NCBI GenBank assembly: GCA_946538475.1
Contig: CAMNGN010000007.1
Span: 1 to 26,803, forward strand
DNA: 26,803 nt
From: an uncultured Blautia sp.
GTDB lineage: Bacteria > Bacillota > Clostridia > Lachnospirales > Lachnospiraceae
Direction of reading: 5' to 3'
The translations under genes and the position numbers were made by a program. Shown here piece by piece: positions 1 to 8,451 of this stretch. Within the stretch, counting starts at the first letter, position 1. The number at the start of each line of letters is the position of its first letter. The notes under the pieces are model-generated. The model did not search any database. It saw nothing but the letters and a program-made list of their open reading frames with translations, and was not told where the DNA came from.

Positions 1-24
1 ACGCTGCTGCTGCGGCAGCAGCGT
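1..24. repeat. Perfect 10-bp inverted repeat (stem-loop) at window edge
   Basis: ACGCTGCTGC (1-10) and GCAGCAGCGT (15-24) are exact reverse complements around the loop TGCG, about 70 bases before rel. It could be the stem of a terminator for the gene before the window, but what follows (ATGTTTACC) is not a T-tract, and the left side is cut by the window edge. It could also lie inside the end of an upstream coding region. The structure is certain and the role is not. Confidence 0.4.
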
Positions 25-94
25 ATGTTTACCACTCAGACAGCAGAACGCGGGTCTTCCGGGACCTGCAAAAACAGACAGGCGGTGATATCTT

Positions 95-2425
95 ATGGCG
101 GAAATTATCAAAAGAAAAACGGCAGACGATCATAATACAGAGATCGATCCAAAGAAGCTTGAATCTGTTGTGAGGGCAGATGCGGCTGTAAAATCCATGC
201 ATGATTTTACAAGCCCCGACGAGCTTTATCGGGAGCTGATTGCCGGGGTCCGCAAATATCATCCGTCTGCCGATATCTCGATGATCGAGAAAGCTTACCG
301 GACAGCGTTCGAGGCCCACAAGGATCAGAAGAGAAAATCGGGAGAGCCGTATATCATCCATCCGCTGTGCGTGGCTATCATCCTGGCCGACCTGGAGCTG
401 GACAAAGAGACGATCATTGCCGGCCTTCTGCACGATGCTGTCGAAGACACATGGATGACTTACGAAGAAGTGGCCAAGGAGTTCGGTGAGGAAGTCGCGC
501 TTCTGGTCGACGGTGTGACAAAGCTGGGACAGCTGTCCTACGATGCGGATAAGATAGAGGTGCAGGCCGAGAACCTCCGTAAGATGTTCCTGGCTATGGC
601 GAAGGATATCCGCGTCATCCTGATCAAGCTTGCAGACCGGCTCCACAATATGCGTACTCTGCAGTACATGCGTCCCGAGAAACAGCGCGAAAAAGCCAGA
701 GAGACAATGGATATCTACGCGCCTATCGCCATGCGTCTCGGTATTTCCAAGATCAAGGTGGAGCTGGATGACCTTGCCCTCAAGTTCCTCGAGCCCGAGA
801 TCTATTATGATCTGGTCGAAAAGATAGCCCTCAGAAAGAGCGTCCGAGAAGAATTTGTCGGCCGCATCGTACAGGAAGTCGAGCACCACATGGAAGAAGC
901 CGGCATTCAGGCGAGGGTCGACGGCCGGGTAAAACACTTTTTCAGCATCTACAAGAAGATGGTCAACCAGAACAAGACCATCGATCAGATATACGATCTT
1001 TTTGCCGTCCGTATCATCGTCGATTCGGTCAAGGACTGTTACGCCGCGCTGGGCGTCATTCACGAAATGTACAAGCCCGTGCCGGGGCGTTTTAAAGACT
1101 ATATCGCAATGCCCAAGTCGAACATGTATCAGTCGCTGCATACGACGCTGATCGGTCCGACCGGCCAGCCTTTCGAGATACAGATCAGAACCTACGAGAT
1201 GCACAGGACGGCCGAGTACGGTATTGCCGCACACTGGAAATACAAAGAGAGCTCCGACGGAAAAGCGCCGGTGGGCAAGAGCGAAGAAGAGAAGCTCAAC
1301 TGGCTGAGACAGATCCTGGAATGGCAGCGGGACATGTCGGACAACAAGGAGTTCATGAGCCTCCTCAAGAACGACCTGGACCTGTTTGCCGACAGCGTCT
1401 ACTGTTTTACTCCGCAGGGCGATGTCAAGACCCTTCCCAGCGGCTCTACCACAGTCGATTTTGCCTACAGTGTACACAGTGCCGTGGGCAACCGCATGGT
1501 CGGTGCCAGGGTAAACGGTAAGCTCGTGCCGATAGAGTATCAGATCAACAACGGCGACCGTGTCGAGATCATCACTTCGCAGAACTCGCAGGGGCCGAGC
1601 CGCGACTGGCTGAAGATCGTCAGAAGCACCCAGGCGAAAAACAAGATCAATCAGTGGTTCAAAAAAGAACTGAAGGAAGACAATATCCTCAAGGGCAAGG
1701 AATTGCTCATTCAGTACGCAAAAGCCAAGGGGTATAAAGCCCCGACGTATATGAAGCCCGCTTTTCAGGAGCAGGTCCTCCGAAAATACGGTTTTCGCGA
1801 CTGGGACTCCGTCCTGGCAGCCATCGGACACGGCGGCCTGAAAGAAGGACAGGTCTTCAACAAGCTCTATGAGGCCTGGGAAAAAGAGAACAAGAAAAAT
1901 ATCACCGATGAACAGGTTCTGGAGGCCGCATCGGAGAACAAAGATAAACTTCACATTACCCGCAACAAAGGCGGAATTCTGGTAAAAGGCATCCACGATG
2001 TGGCTGTCCGTTTCAGCAAATGCTGCAGCCCGATCCCGGGCGACGAGATCGTGGGATTTGTCACAAGAGGCCGCGGCATCACCATTCACCGTACAGACTG
2101 CGTGAACGTGATCAACATGTCCGAGTCCGACAGGACCAGGCTGATCGAAGCGGAGTGGCAGGAGCCCGAAATAAGGGCTGACGAAAAATATGCCGCCGAG
2201 CTTCACATTTATGCGAACAACAGAACGGGACTTCTGGTGGACCTCTCCAAAATCTTTACCGAGCGGAAGATCGACCTTAGAAGCCTCAACAGCCGGGCCA
2301 GCAAACAGGAAAAAGCAACGATTTCCGTGACGTTCAATGTGGAGAACAAAGAGGTACTGCAGAGCCTGATCGAAAAGATCCGTCAGGTGGAAAGCGTGCT
2401 GGATGTAGAGAGAACTACGGGCTGA
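95..2425 (+). CDS. rel: Bifunctional (p)ppGpp synthetase/hydrolase (Rel)
   Basis: This enzyme makes (p)ppGpp from ATP and GDP/GTP and hydrolyses it, controlling the stringent response from the cytoplasm, where it binds ribosomes. The 776 residues hold every long-RSH domain. The HD hydrolase domain is at about 70-190, with H89 and the H113-D114 pair in HDAVEDT. The synthetase domain has R332-F-K-D335; RXKD is the motif of bifunctional enzymes, against EXDD in synthetase-only RelA. A TGS domain follows at about 434-497, then a conserved-cysteine domain (C643, C644) and a C-terminal ACT domain at about 701-776. The protein is slightly longer than the usual 730-760, mainly through an N-terminal extension of about 40 residues. 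The start is ATG 95 with AGGCGGTG about 7 bases upstream. It leads the gene row that runs to aspS, with only 17 bases to the next gene. Confidence 0.96.
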   Translation: MAEIIKRKTADDHNTEIDPKKLESVVRADAAVKSMHDFTSPDELYRELIAGVRKYHPSADISMIEKAYRTAFEAHKDQKRKSGEPYIIHPLCVAIILADLELDKETIIAGLLHDAVEDTWMTYEEVAKEFGEEVALLVDGVTKLGQLSYDADKIEVQAENLRKMFLAMAKDIRVILIKLADRLHNMRTLQYMRPEKQREKARETMDIYAPIAMRLGISKIKVELDDLALKFLEPEIYYDLVEKIALRKSVREEFVGRIVQEVEHHMEEAGIQARVDGRVKHFFSIYKKMVNQNKTIDQIYDLFAVRIIVDSVKDCYAALGVIHEMYKPVPGRFKDYIAMPKSNMYQSLHTTLIGPTGQPFEIQIRTYEMHRTAEYGIAAHWKYKESSDGKAPVGKSEEEKLNWLRQILEWQRDMSDNKEFMSLLKNDLDLFADSVYCFTPQGDVKTLPSGSTTVDFAYSVHSAVGNRMVGARVNGKLVPIEYQINNGDRVEIITSQNSQGPSRDWLKIVRSTQAKNKINQWFKKELKEDNILKGKELLIQYAKAKGYKAPTYMKPAFQEQVLRKYGFRDWDSVLAAIGHGGLKEGQVFNKLYEAWEKENKKNITDEQVLEAASENKDKLHITRNKGGILVKGIHDVAVRFSKCCSPIPGDEIVGFVTRGRGITIHRTDCVNVINMSESDRTRLIEAEWQEPEIRADEKYAAELHIYANNRTGLLVDLSKIFTERKIDLRSLNSRASKQEKATISVTFNVENKEVLQSLIEKIRQVESVLDVERTTG

Positions 2426-2442
2426 TTTGCCGAGGAGTTTTT

Positions 2443-3072
2443 ATGAGTCGATTAATGCTTAGACAGGCAGTGCTGGGGCCGATTCAGACCAATGTCTATT
2501 TTGTGAAGAACACTGAGACCCGGGAGATGTTTATCGTCGATCCTGCCGCAAACGCATCGAGGATCAAAGAGACGGTCCTGGAGATGGACGGAAAACCGAC
2601 GGCCATTCTGCTTACGCACGGCCACTTTGACCACATCATGGCGGCGCAGGAGCTCAAGGAATACTACCACATTCCCATCTGTGCCTGCAGGGCCGAGGCA
2701 GATATGCTGCGTGATCCGGTAAAAAATATGACGGAGTATTACAGGGTACCCGCTTCGTTTGACGCGGATAAATATCTGGATGATAATGATGAATTCATCT
2801 GTGCCGGATTCCGCGTTCAGGTGATGCACACTCCGGGACATACTGTGGGAGGCTGCTGCTATTACCTTCCCGAAGAAAAGATCCTTTTCAGCGGAGATAC
2901 GCTGTTCTGCGGTTCGGTCGGCCGCACGGATTTTCCGGGAGGAAGCATGTCGCAGATCATCACGAGTCTTCACAGACTCATCGATAATCTGCCCGAGGAG
3001 ACCGAAGTTTATCCCGGGCACAATTCGTCGACAACGATCGGCGACGAAAAGAGGTACAATCCATTTGTGTAA
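2443..3072 (+). CDS. MBL-fold metallo-hydrolase, glyoxalase II-like
   Basis: This is a 209-residue metallo-beta-lactamase-fold hydrolase of the small GloB/YcbL type. The metal-binding motif is THGHFDH with H59, H61, D63 and H64, followed by H133 (HTPGH), D152 (SGDTLF) and H193 (PGHNSST), so a complete dinuclear site is present. The usual C-terminal helical substrate domain of classical glyoxalase II is missing, as in YcbL-like proteins. The likely activity is thioester hydrolysis such as of S-lactoylglutathione-type substrates, but the true substrate is unknown; many Clostridia lack glutathione. The start is ATG 2443 with GAGGAG close upstream. Its last 8 bases overlap the hemZ start. A gene of this kind commonly sits between rel and hemZ in Clostridia, often after dtd, which is absent here. 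Confidence 0.9.
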   Translation: MSRLMLRQAVLGPIQTNVYFVKNTETREMFIVDPAANASRIKETVLEMDGKPTAILLTHGHFDHIMAAQELKEYYHIPICACRAEADMLRDPVKNMTEYYRVPASFDADKYLDDNDEFICAGFRVQVMHTPGHTVGGCCYYLPEEKILFSGDTLFCGSVGRTDFPGGSMSQIITSLHRLIDNLPEETEVYPGHNSSTTIGDEKRYNPFV

Positions 3073-4588
3073 CATCGGTATTCGATTTTTAAATACAGAT
3101 TTTGAACATGACATTTTTGAACTGATCCGCGCGTTTTATCCTGAAGCTGTCTTCGACATCACGTACGATGAGGAGAAAGAGGAAGGGGAGGCCGGCGCGG
3201 AAGGTCCGGATCTGAACTTCCTGGTCCTTAAGGAAGAGGAAGAGTATAAGATCTGTTATCATACGAATGAGGGATCCGGCGTTATTTCAGCCGGAGAAGT
3301 GAAGGGGCAGTCCGGAGAAGCAGAGAAGGATGCCCTTTTTGGCGTGACGGACAGAAAAGCCACCAAAGACAGGATCAAATATGAACTGTACAATATGCTG
3401 GTCAGGACTTCGGGAAAAGAACTGCCGTGGGGAAACCTGACAGGGATAAGACCCGCCAAACTTGCGATGATCATGCTGGAACAGGGCAGAAAGAATACCG
3501 AGATAGCGGAAGAACTGAGAAGCAGGTATCTGGTCAGCAGCAAAAAAGCGGCGCTGGCCGTGGCCATTGCCAACCGTGAAAAGGACATTCTGAAGGACAT
3601 AGACTGCCGCAACGGATACAGCCTTTATGTGGGAATTCCCTTCTGCCCGAGCATCTGCCTGTACTGTTCGTTCAGCTCCTATCCGCTTAGCGTATGGCAG
3701 AAAAGAGTGGATGAGTATCTGGACTGCCTGATCCGCGAGATAAAGGCGACGGCGGCCATTATGCAGAGCACGGGACGGCACCTCGACTCAGTCTATATCG
3801 GAGGAGGCACTCCGACGACGCTTTCCCCGGATCAGCTTCGAAGACTGTTATCTGTGCTTACCGCTGAATTTCCGGTCGGTGATGCCGTTGAATTTACCGT
3901 GGAAGCCGGAAGGCCTGACAGTATTACAGCCGGGAAGCTCGCTGCGCTCAAGGAGTTCGATGTGTCCAGAATCTCGGTGAATCCGCAGACGATGAATCAG
4001 GAGACGCTGGACCTGATCGGAAGAAGGCATACGACAGAGGACACGGTCCGGGCATTTCGGACAGCAAGAGAAGCCGGCTTTGACGACATCAATATGGACC
4101 TTATTATCGGACTCCCGGGAGAGGACGAAAAAATGGTTAAGTCTACGCTGGACGAAGTGACGGCCCTTGATCCGGACAGCATGACCGTACATTCACTGGC
4201 CGTAAAAAGGGCGGCCAGGCTGAATATATTCCGCGACGAATACAAAGAAATGACGTTTGAGAACAATCAGCGCATCCTGGACCTCACCATGCAGGCGGCC
4301 TATGGAATGGGCATGAGCCCGTATTACCTGTACCGCCAGAAAAACATGAAGGGCAATTTTGAGAACGTAGGTTATTCCAAGGTTGACAAAGCCGGGATTT
4401 ACAATATACTGATTATGGAAGAAAAAGAACCCATCATCGCTCTGGGAGCGGGAGGCGCTTCCAAGCTTGTGGTGCCGAACAGCAACCGTATCGAGAGAGT
4501 CGAGAATGTCAAGGATGTTTCGAATTACATCGCTCGCATCGATGAGATGATCGAGAGGAAGCGTGCCGGCATAACCGGATGGCTGTGA
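3065..4588 (+). CDS. hemZ: HemZ-type radical SAM protein (coproporphyrinogen dehydrogenase-like)
   Basis: This 507-residue radical SAM protein belongs to the HemN/HemW/HemZ superfamily. The iron-sulfur cluster motif is C194-PSI-C198-LY-C201 (CX3CX2C), followed by the glycine-rich IGGGTPT SAM-binding stretch and the GLPGE motif. The N-terminal 180 residues, with a GNLTGIRPAKL segment, are typical of HemZ and not of HemN or HemW. HemZ is named for oxygen-independent oxidative decarboxylation of coproporphyrinogen III. No other haem gene is in the window and many relatives lack haem synthesis, so the name reflects family membership and not proven activity. Translation appears to begin at TTG 3065, with AAGAGGT about 9 bases upstream, overlapping the preceding gene by 8 bases, which suggests translational coupling. 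Confidence 0.88.
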   Translation: MCNIGIRFLNTDFEHDIFELIRAFYPEAVFDITYDEEKEEGEAGAEGPDLNFLVLKEEEEYKICYHTNEGSGVISAGEVKGQSGEAEKDALFGVTDRKATKDRIKYELYNMLVRTSGKELPWGNLTGIRPAKLAMIMLEQGRKNTEIAEELRSRYLVSSKKAALAVAIANREKDILKDIDCRNGYSLYVGIPFCPSICLYCSFSSYPLSVWQKRVDEYLDCLIREIKATAAIMQSTGRHLDSVYIGGGTPTTLSPDQLRRLLSVLTAEFPVGDAVEFTVEAGRPDSITAGKLAALKEFDVSRISVNPQTMNQETLDLIGRRHTTEDTVRAFRTAREAGFDDINMDLIIGLPGEDEKMVKSTLDEVTALDPDSMTVHSLAVKRAARLNIFRDEYKEMTFENNQRILDLTMQAAYGMGMSPYYLYRQKNMKGNFENVGYSKVDKAGIYNILIMEEKEPIIALGAGGASKLVVPNSNRIERVENVKDVSNYIARIDEMIERKRAGITGWL

Positions 4589-4606
4589 GCAGCCCGGGAG
4601 GAATGA

Positions 4607-5272
4607 ATGGAAGATTATCTTGAGAATTTCGGCAGAACGTCGGAGCAGGGAACTGCGGACGGAAAGCAGAAAAGCATAATCACCGGGTACAGTCTTGCGT
4701 CCGAGATCAGGCACGGTATCGTTGTGTGCAATCTCGCGCGGCGGGTAGCAATGGAGATGGGGCTTCCGAGAACTGTGTGCTACGATATATCGCTTGCCGG
4801 AATGCTGCATGACATCGGCAAACTGAAACTCAAAGAGTATATAGACGGACAGAGGCAGAACTCGCTGATGGTGGAAGAGCTGAAGTATGTGAGGATGCAT
4901 TCGACTCTTGGCTATGAGTTACTTAAGGGACAGAACTATCCGGAGTCTGTTCTGAAAGCCGTGCTGCACCATCATGAAAATTACGACGGGACAGGATATC
5001 CCGACAATCTTTCCGGAAAGGATATTCCGCTGGGGGCCAGGGTCATAAGGGTGTGCGACGTGTACACCGCGCTCAGATCCGACAGGCCGTACAGAAGCGC
5101 GTTTGATAAGGACACTGCCATGGAGATGATGATCGAAGAGGTCAAGGATTTTGACATGGAAGTATTCCTCGCATTCCTGCGTGTGATGCACAGCCCCGAC
5201 GTAAATGATATCGGAAATACTTCTGCGTTTGATTCATACGCAGACAAAAATAAGGAGGAAAAATGGCACTGA
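4607..5272 (+). CDS. Stand-alone HD-GYP domain protein (probable cyclic-di-nucleotide phosphodiesterase)
   Basis: This 221-residue protein is almost entirely an HD-GYP domain. The metal ligands look complete: H36 (IRHG), H68-D69 (MLHDIGK), H98, H121-H122 and D151 (VCDVY). The signature GYP is at 130-132 inside HENYDGTGYP, and the downstream RPYR motif is present. HD-GYP proteins hydrolyse c-di-GMP, and some act on cGAMP. No receiver, GAF, PAS or membrane segment is attached, so any input must come through expression or a partner. ATG 4607 follows GGGAGGAA, and an out-of-frame ATG lies at 4603. The last 10 bases overlap hisS, whose ribosome binding site lies inside this gene, so expression is coupled to HisRS. 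The C-terminal 30 residues are charged and poorly conserved in appearance. Confidence 0.9.
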   Translation: MEDYLENFGRTSEQGTADGKQKSIITGYSLASEIRHGIVVCNLARRVAMEMGLPRTVCYDISLAGMLHDIGKLKLKEYIDGQRQNSLMVEELKYVRMHSTLGYELLKGQNYPESVLKAVLHHHENYDGTGYPDNLSGKDIPLGARVIRVCDVYTALRSDRPYRSAFDKDTAMEMMIEEVKDFDMEVFLAFLRVMHSPDVNDIGNTSAFDSYADKNKEEKWH

Positions 5273-6513
5273 AGAAAAAACCTGTGACAGGTATGAAAGA
5301 CATCCTGCCTTCCGAGATGGACATCCGGAACTATGTGATGAACATGGTGAGGGAGACATATGGTACATTCGGCTTTTCATCGATAGAGACACCGTGCGTG
5401 GAGCATATCGAGAACCTCTGCAGCAAGCAGGGCGGCGAAAACGAGAAGCTGATCTTTAAGATCCTGAAAAGAGGAGAAAAGCTCAAACTTGAGCAGGCCG
5501 GGACCGAAGCCGATCTGGTGGATTCCGGACTGAGATATGACCTGACCGTGCCGCTTTGCAGATATTATTCGAACAATGCGAACACTCTGCCGGCACCCTT
5601 CAAGGCTCTGCAGATGGGAAATGTGTGGAGAGCCGACCGTCCTCAGCGCGGAAGATTCCGTCAGTTCATGCAGTGTGACATCGATATCCTGGGTGAAAAC
5701 ACGTATCTGGCCGAGATAGAACTCTGCCTGGCAACGACCACCCTTCTCGGCAAGCTTGATTTTCACAACTATACGATCCGTATCAATGACAGACGTATCC
5801 TTAAGGCAATGGCCGCATACAGCGGTTTCCCGGAAGAAAGCTACGATACCGTGTTCATCATCCTTGACAAGATGGACAAGATCGGCCTTGAGGGTGTGGA
5901 AGAAGAACTGAAAAATGAAGGCTTCGATCCGCAGGCAATCGAGAAATACCTGTCCCTGTTCCGCGAAGTGCAGAACGATGTCACAGGTGTGAGATACCTG
6001 AAAGAAAAACTGAACGGCTTCCTGGAGCCGCAGATCGCGGATGACCTTGAGACAATCATCTGTACGGTGGAAGATGTCAAGACGGGCGATTTCAAAATGA
6101 GTTTTGATCCTACGCTTGTACGAGGCATGTCCTATTATACGGGTCCTATCTTCGAGATCGCCATGGACGAGTTCGGCGGCAGCGTCGGCGGCGGCGGACG
6201 TTATGATGAGATGATCGGCAAATTTACCGGCAACAACATCAGCGCGTGCGGCTTTTCCATCGGATTCGAGAGGATCGTCATGCTTCTTCTTGAGCGCGGA
6301 TACAAGATCCCCGATCAGCATGGCCGCAAGGCATTCCTGATCGAGAAGAATATGCCTGCCGACAAGATGGCAGACATCGTCCGCAAGGCGACGGAAGAGA
6401 GGCAGCAGGGTACGGTAGTCAATATTTCGATCATGAAGAAAAACAAAAAGTTCCAGAAGGATCAGCTTATTTCGGAAGGATACACCGAGATAGAAGAATT
6501 TTTCAGGAACTGA
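5263..6513 (+). CDS. hisS: Histidyl-tRNA synthetase (short C-terminal domain form)
   Basis: Class II synthetase that charges tRNA-His with histidine. Motif 2 is at about 118-140 (R123 in VWRADRPQRGRF), the histidine-specific loop is R287-GMSYYTG, and motif 3 is GFSIGFER near 335. The loop reads GMSYY where the commonest version reads GLDYY. The anticodon-binding domain is only about 75 residues and ends soon after the KKFQKDQL helix, so the last strands and helix of the usual domain of about 100 residues are missing. From memory this matches HisRS of Lachnospiraceae relatives, so it looks like a lineage form and not a truncation. ATG 5263 has a strong AAGGAGGA site, inside the end of the HD-GYP gene. 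The gap to aspS is 26 bases. Confidence 0.95.
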   Translation: MALKKKPVTGMKDILPSEMDIRNYVMNMVRETYGTFGFSSIETPCVEHIENLCSKQGGENEKLIFKILKRGEKLKLEQAGTEADLVDSGLRYDLTVPLCRYYSNNANTLPAPFKALQMGNVWRADRPQRGRFRQFMQCDIDILGENTYLAEIELCLATTTLLGKLDFHNYTIRINDRRILKAMAAYSGFPEESYDTVFIILDKMDKIGLEGVEEELKNEGFDPQAIEKYLSLFREVQNDVTGVRYLKEKLNGFLEPQIADDLETIICTVEDVKTGDFKMSFDPTLVRGMSYYTGPIFEIAMDEFGGSVGGGGRYDEMIGKFTGNNISACGFSIGFERIVMLLLERGYKIPDQHGRKAFLIEKNMPADKMADIVRKATEERQQGTVVNISIMKKNKKFQKDQLISEGYTEIEEFFRN

Positions 6514-6539
6514 AAACATATAAAAGGAGACATACGATA

Positions 6540-8348
6540 ATGGCTGAGAGTATGAGAGGACTGCACAGAACCTGCCGCTGTGCAGAGGTTACAGAGCAGA
6601 TGATCGGCAGCACAGCTACGCTCATGGGATGGGTGCAGAAAGTACGTAATATCGGCGGTGTTATTTTTGTTGACCTCCGCGATCGTTCGGGCATCATGCA
6701 GCTGCTTTTTGAGAACGATGAGAGGGGTGTAAACAGTGCCGATTTTGAGAAGGCCGCAGGCCTCAGATCGGAATTTGTCATCGCTGCCACAGGTGTCGTG
6801 GAGGCACGTGGCGGAGAAGTGAACAAGAGTCTGGCGACAGGCGCGCTCGAGATGCGCGTAAAGTCCTTCAGGATCCTTTCTGAATCGGATGTTCCTCCTT
6901 TCGAAGTAAAAGAGGACAGCAAAACACGTGACGAAGTCCGTCTGAAATACCGCTATCTCGATCTGAGAAGACCGGACATCCAGAGAAATATCATGCTTCG
7001 CAGCAAGGTGGCCATGCTGACCAGGCAGTTCTTCGCAAAAGAAGGATTTCTCGAGATCGAAACCCCGATGCTCGGCAAGAGCACACCGGAAGGCGCAAGA
7101 GATTATCTTGTTCCGTCACGTATTCATCCGGGATGCTTCTACGGACTTCCGCAGTCCCCTCAGCTCTACAAGCAGCTGCTGATGTGCTCCGGTTATGACC
7201 GCTATATCCAGATCGCCCGCTGTTTCCGCGACGAGGACCTGAGAGCGGACCGTCAGCCCGAATTTACCCAGATCGATATGGAGCTTTCCTTTGTCGATGT
7301 GGATGATGTCATCGATGTAAACGAAAGATTCCTGGCCTTCCTCTTTAAAGAAGTCCTGGATGTAGATGTTCCGCTTCCCATTCAGCGTATCACCTGGCAG
7401 GAAGCCATGGACCGCTTCGGCTCCGACAAGCCCGATATGCGTTTCGGCATGGAGCTGCATGATGTGAGCGATATCGTGAAAAACTGTGGTTTCGGCGTGT
7501 TTACCGGCGCGCTCGAAGCAGGCGGAAGCGTACGCGGCATCAACGCTAAGGGACAGGGCGGAATGCCCAGAAAGAAGATCGACAAGCTGGTCGAATTCGT
7601 GAGAGGCTACGGTGCCAAAGGACTGGCATATATCGCGATTGGTGAGGACGGTACCGTAAAATCCAGCTTTGCCAAATTCATGACTGATGAGGAGATGAGT
7701 GCCCTGATCAGCGCGATGGAAGGCGAAAACGGAGACCTCCTTCTGTTTGCCGCAGACAAAAAGAAACTGGTCTACGATGTCCTCGGCGCTCTTCGTCTTG
7801 AACTGGCAGAACAGATGGGACTGCTCGACAAGAACGAATACCGGTTCGTGTGGGTGACAGAGTTCCCGCTTCTTGAGTGGAGCGAAGAGGAGAACCGTTT
7901 CACCGCAATGCATCATCCGTTCACCATGCTGATGGAAGAGGATATCGATCTTCTCGATACCGATCCCGGAAAAGTCAGAGCAAAGGCTTACGACATTGTC
8001 CTGAACGGCAACGAGATCGGCGGCGGCTCGGTACGTATTCACCAGGATGATATTCAGGAGAAGATGTTCGAGAAGCTTGGCTTTACCAAAGAGCAGGCCC
8101 ACGAACAGTTCGGCTTCCTTCTGGATGCCTTCCGTTACGGAGTACCGCCTCACGCAGGACTTGCCTACGGCCTTGACCGTCTGGTCATGCTGATGGCAAA
8201 GGTAGATTCGATCCGCGACGTCATCGCGTTCCCGAAGGTAAAAGATGCCTCCTGCCTGATGACAAAATCCCCGTCCGAGGTGGACGAAAAACAGCTTGAA
8301 GAGCTGCATCTGGAGATCAGAAAAGACACAGAGGCTGCGCAGGAATAA
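6540..8348 (+). CDS. aspS: Aspartyl-tRNA synthetase, bacterial type with GAD domain
   Basis: Class II synthetase of 602 residues that attaches aspartate to tRNA-Asp. In order it has an N-terminal OB-fold anticodon-binding domain (about 1-110), the catalytic core with motif 2 at F229-RDED and the RADRQPEFTQ stretch, the bacteria-specific GAD insertion (about 300-420), and motif 3 around R547 in YGLDRLVML. Whether it is discriminating or also charges tRNA-Asn cannot be decided without looking for gatCAB and asnS elsewhere. ATG 6540 follows AAGGAGA. hisS-aspS is a common Firmicute pair. No T-box leader is present before either gene; the space before aspS is only 26 bases. The gene ends at a strong bidirectional terminator. 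Confidence 0.96.
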   Translation: MAESMRGLHRTCRCAEVTEQMIGSTATLMGWVQKVRNIGGVIFVDLRDRSGIMQLLFENDERGVNSADFEKAAGLRSEFVIAATGVVEARGGEVNKSLATGALEMRVKSFRILSESDVPPFEVKEDSKTRDEVRLKYRYLDLRRPDIQRNIMLRSKVAMLTRQFFAKEGFLEIETPMLGKSTPEGARDYLVPSRIHPGCFYGLPQSPQLYKQLLMCSGYDRYIQIARCFRDEDLRADRQPEFTQIDMELSFVDVDDVIDVNERFLAFLFKEVLDVDVPLPIQRITWQEAMDRFGSDKPDMRFGMELHDVSDIVKNCGFGVFTGALEAGGSVRGINAKGQGGMPRKKIDKLVEFVRGYGAKGLAYIAIGEDGTVKSSFAKFMTDEEMSALISAMEGENGDLLLFAADKKKLVYDVLGALRLELAEQMGLLDKNEYRFVWVTEFPLLEWSEEENRFTAMHHPFTMLMEEDIDLLDTDPGKVRAKAYDIVLNGNEIGGGSVRIHQDDIQEKMFEKLGFTKEQAHEQFGFLLDAFRYGVPPHAGLAYGLDRLVMLMAKVDSIRDVIAFPKVKDASCLMTKSPSEVDEKQLEELHLEIRKDTEAAQE

Positions 8349-8358
8349 AATAACGAAA

Positions 8359-8397
8359 AAAACGGGAATTGCTATATTACAGAGCAATTCCCGTTTT
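8359..8397. terminator. Bidirectional rho-independent terminator between aspS and lipoprotein gene
   Basis: AAAACGGGAATTGCT (8359-8373) pairs perfectly with AGCAATTCCCGTTTT (8383-8397), a 15-bp stem with a 9-base loop. Read on + it ends the aspS operon with TTTT. Read on - the stem is followed by a longer T run (complement of the A-tract at 8356-8362), so it also serves the convergent lipoprotein gene. A second, imperfect hairpin (8413-8418 with 8439-8444, inner 8425-8428 with 8434-8437) lies between it and the lipoprotein stop. Confidence 0.9.
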
Positions 8398-8451
8398 CTG
8401 TTATATTAACGTATATCAACAAAACACACTTTATGTGCTGATATAATAACC

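Noticed and set aside
3..173. Open frame on + running from the window edge into rel (possible 3' end of an upstream gene such as recJ)
   Set aside because: It begins in the inverted repeat with a run of alanines, would overlap rel by about 79 bases, and its last part looks like a frame-shifted copy of rel. The first 30 codons might belong to an upstream gene, but I cannot support it.
29..2206. Open frame of 725 codons on the minus strand opposite rel
   Set aside because: It is antisense to a full-length, clearly conserved Rel protein, resembles no protein, and is the usual long shadow frame in a gene with this codon use. The same holds for the other long antisense frames opposite hisS, aspS, argS and rpsB/tsf.
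5205..6900. T-box leader expected before aminoacyl-tRNA synthetase genes (hisS, aspS; also argS at 16855-16894)
   Set aside because: The spaces before these genes are 0-40 bases, too short for a T-box, and no conserved T-box core (TGGNACCGCG-like) was seen.
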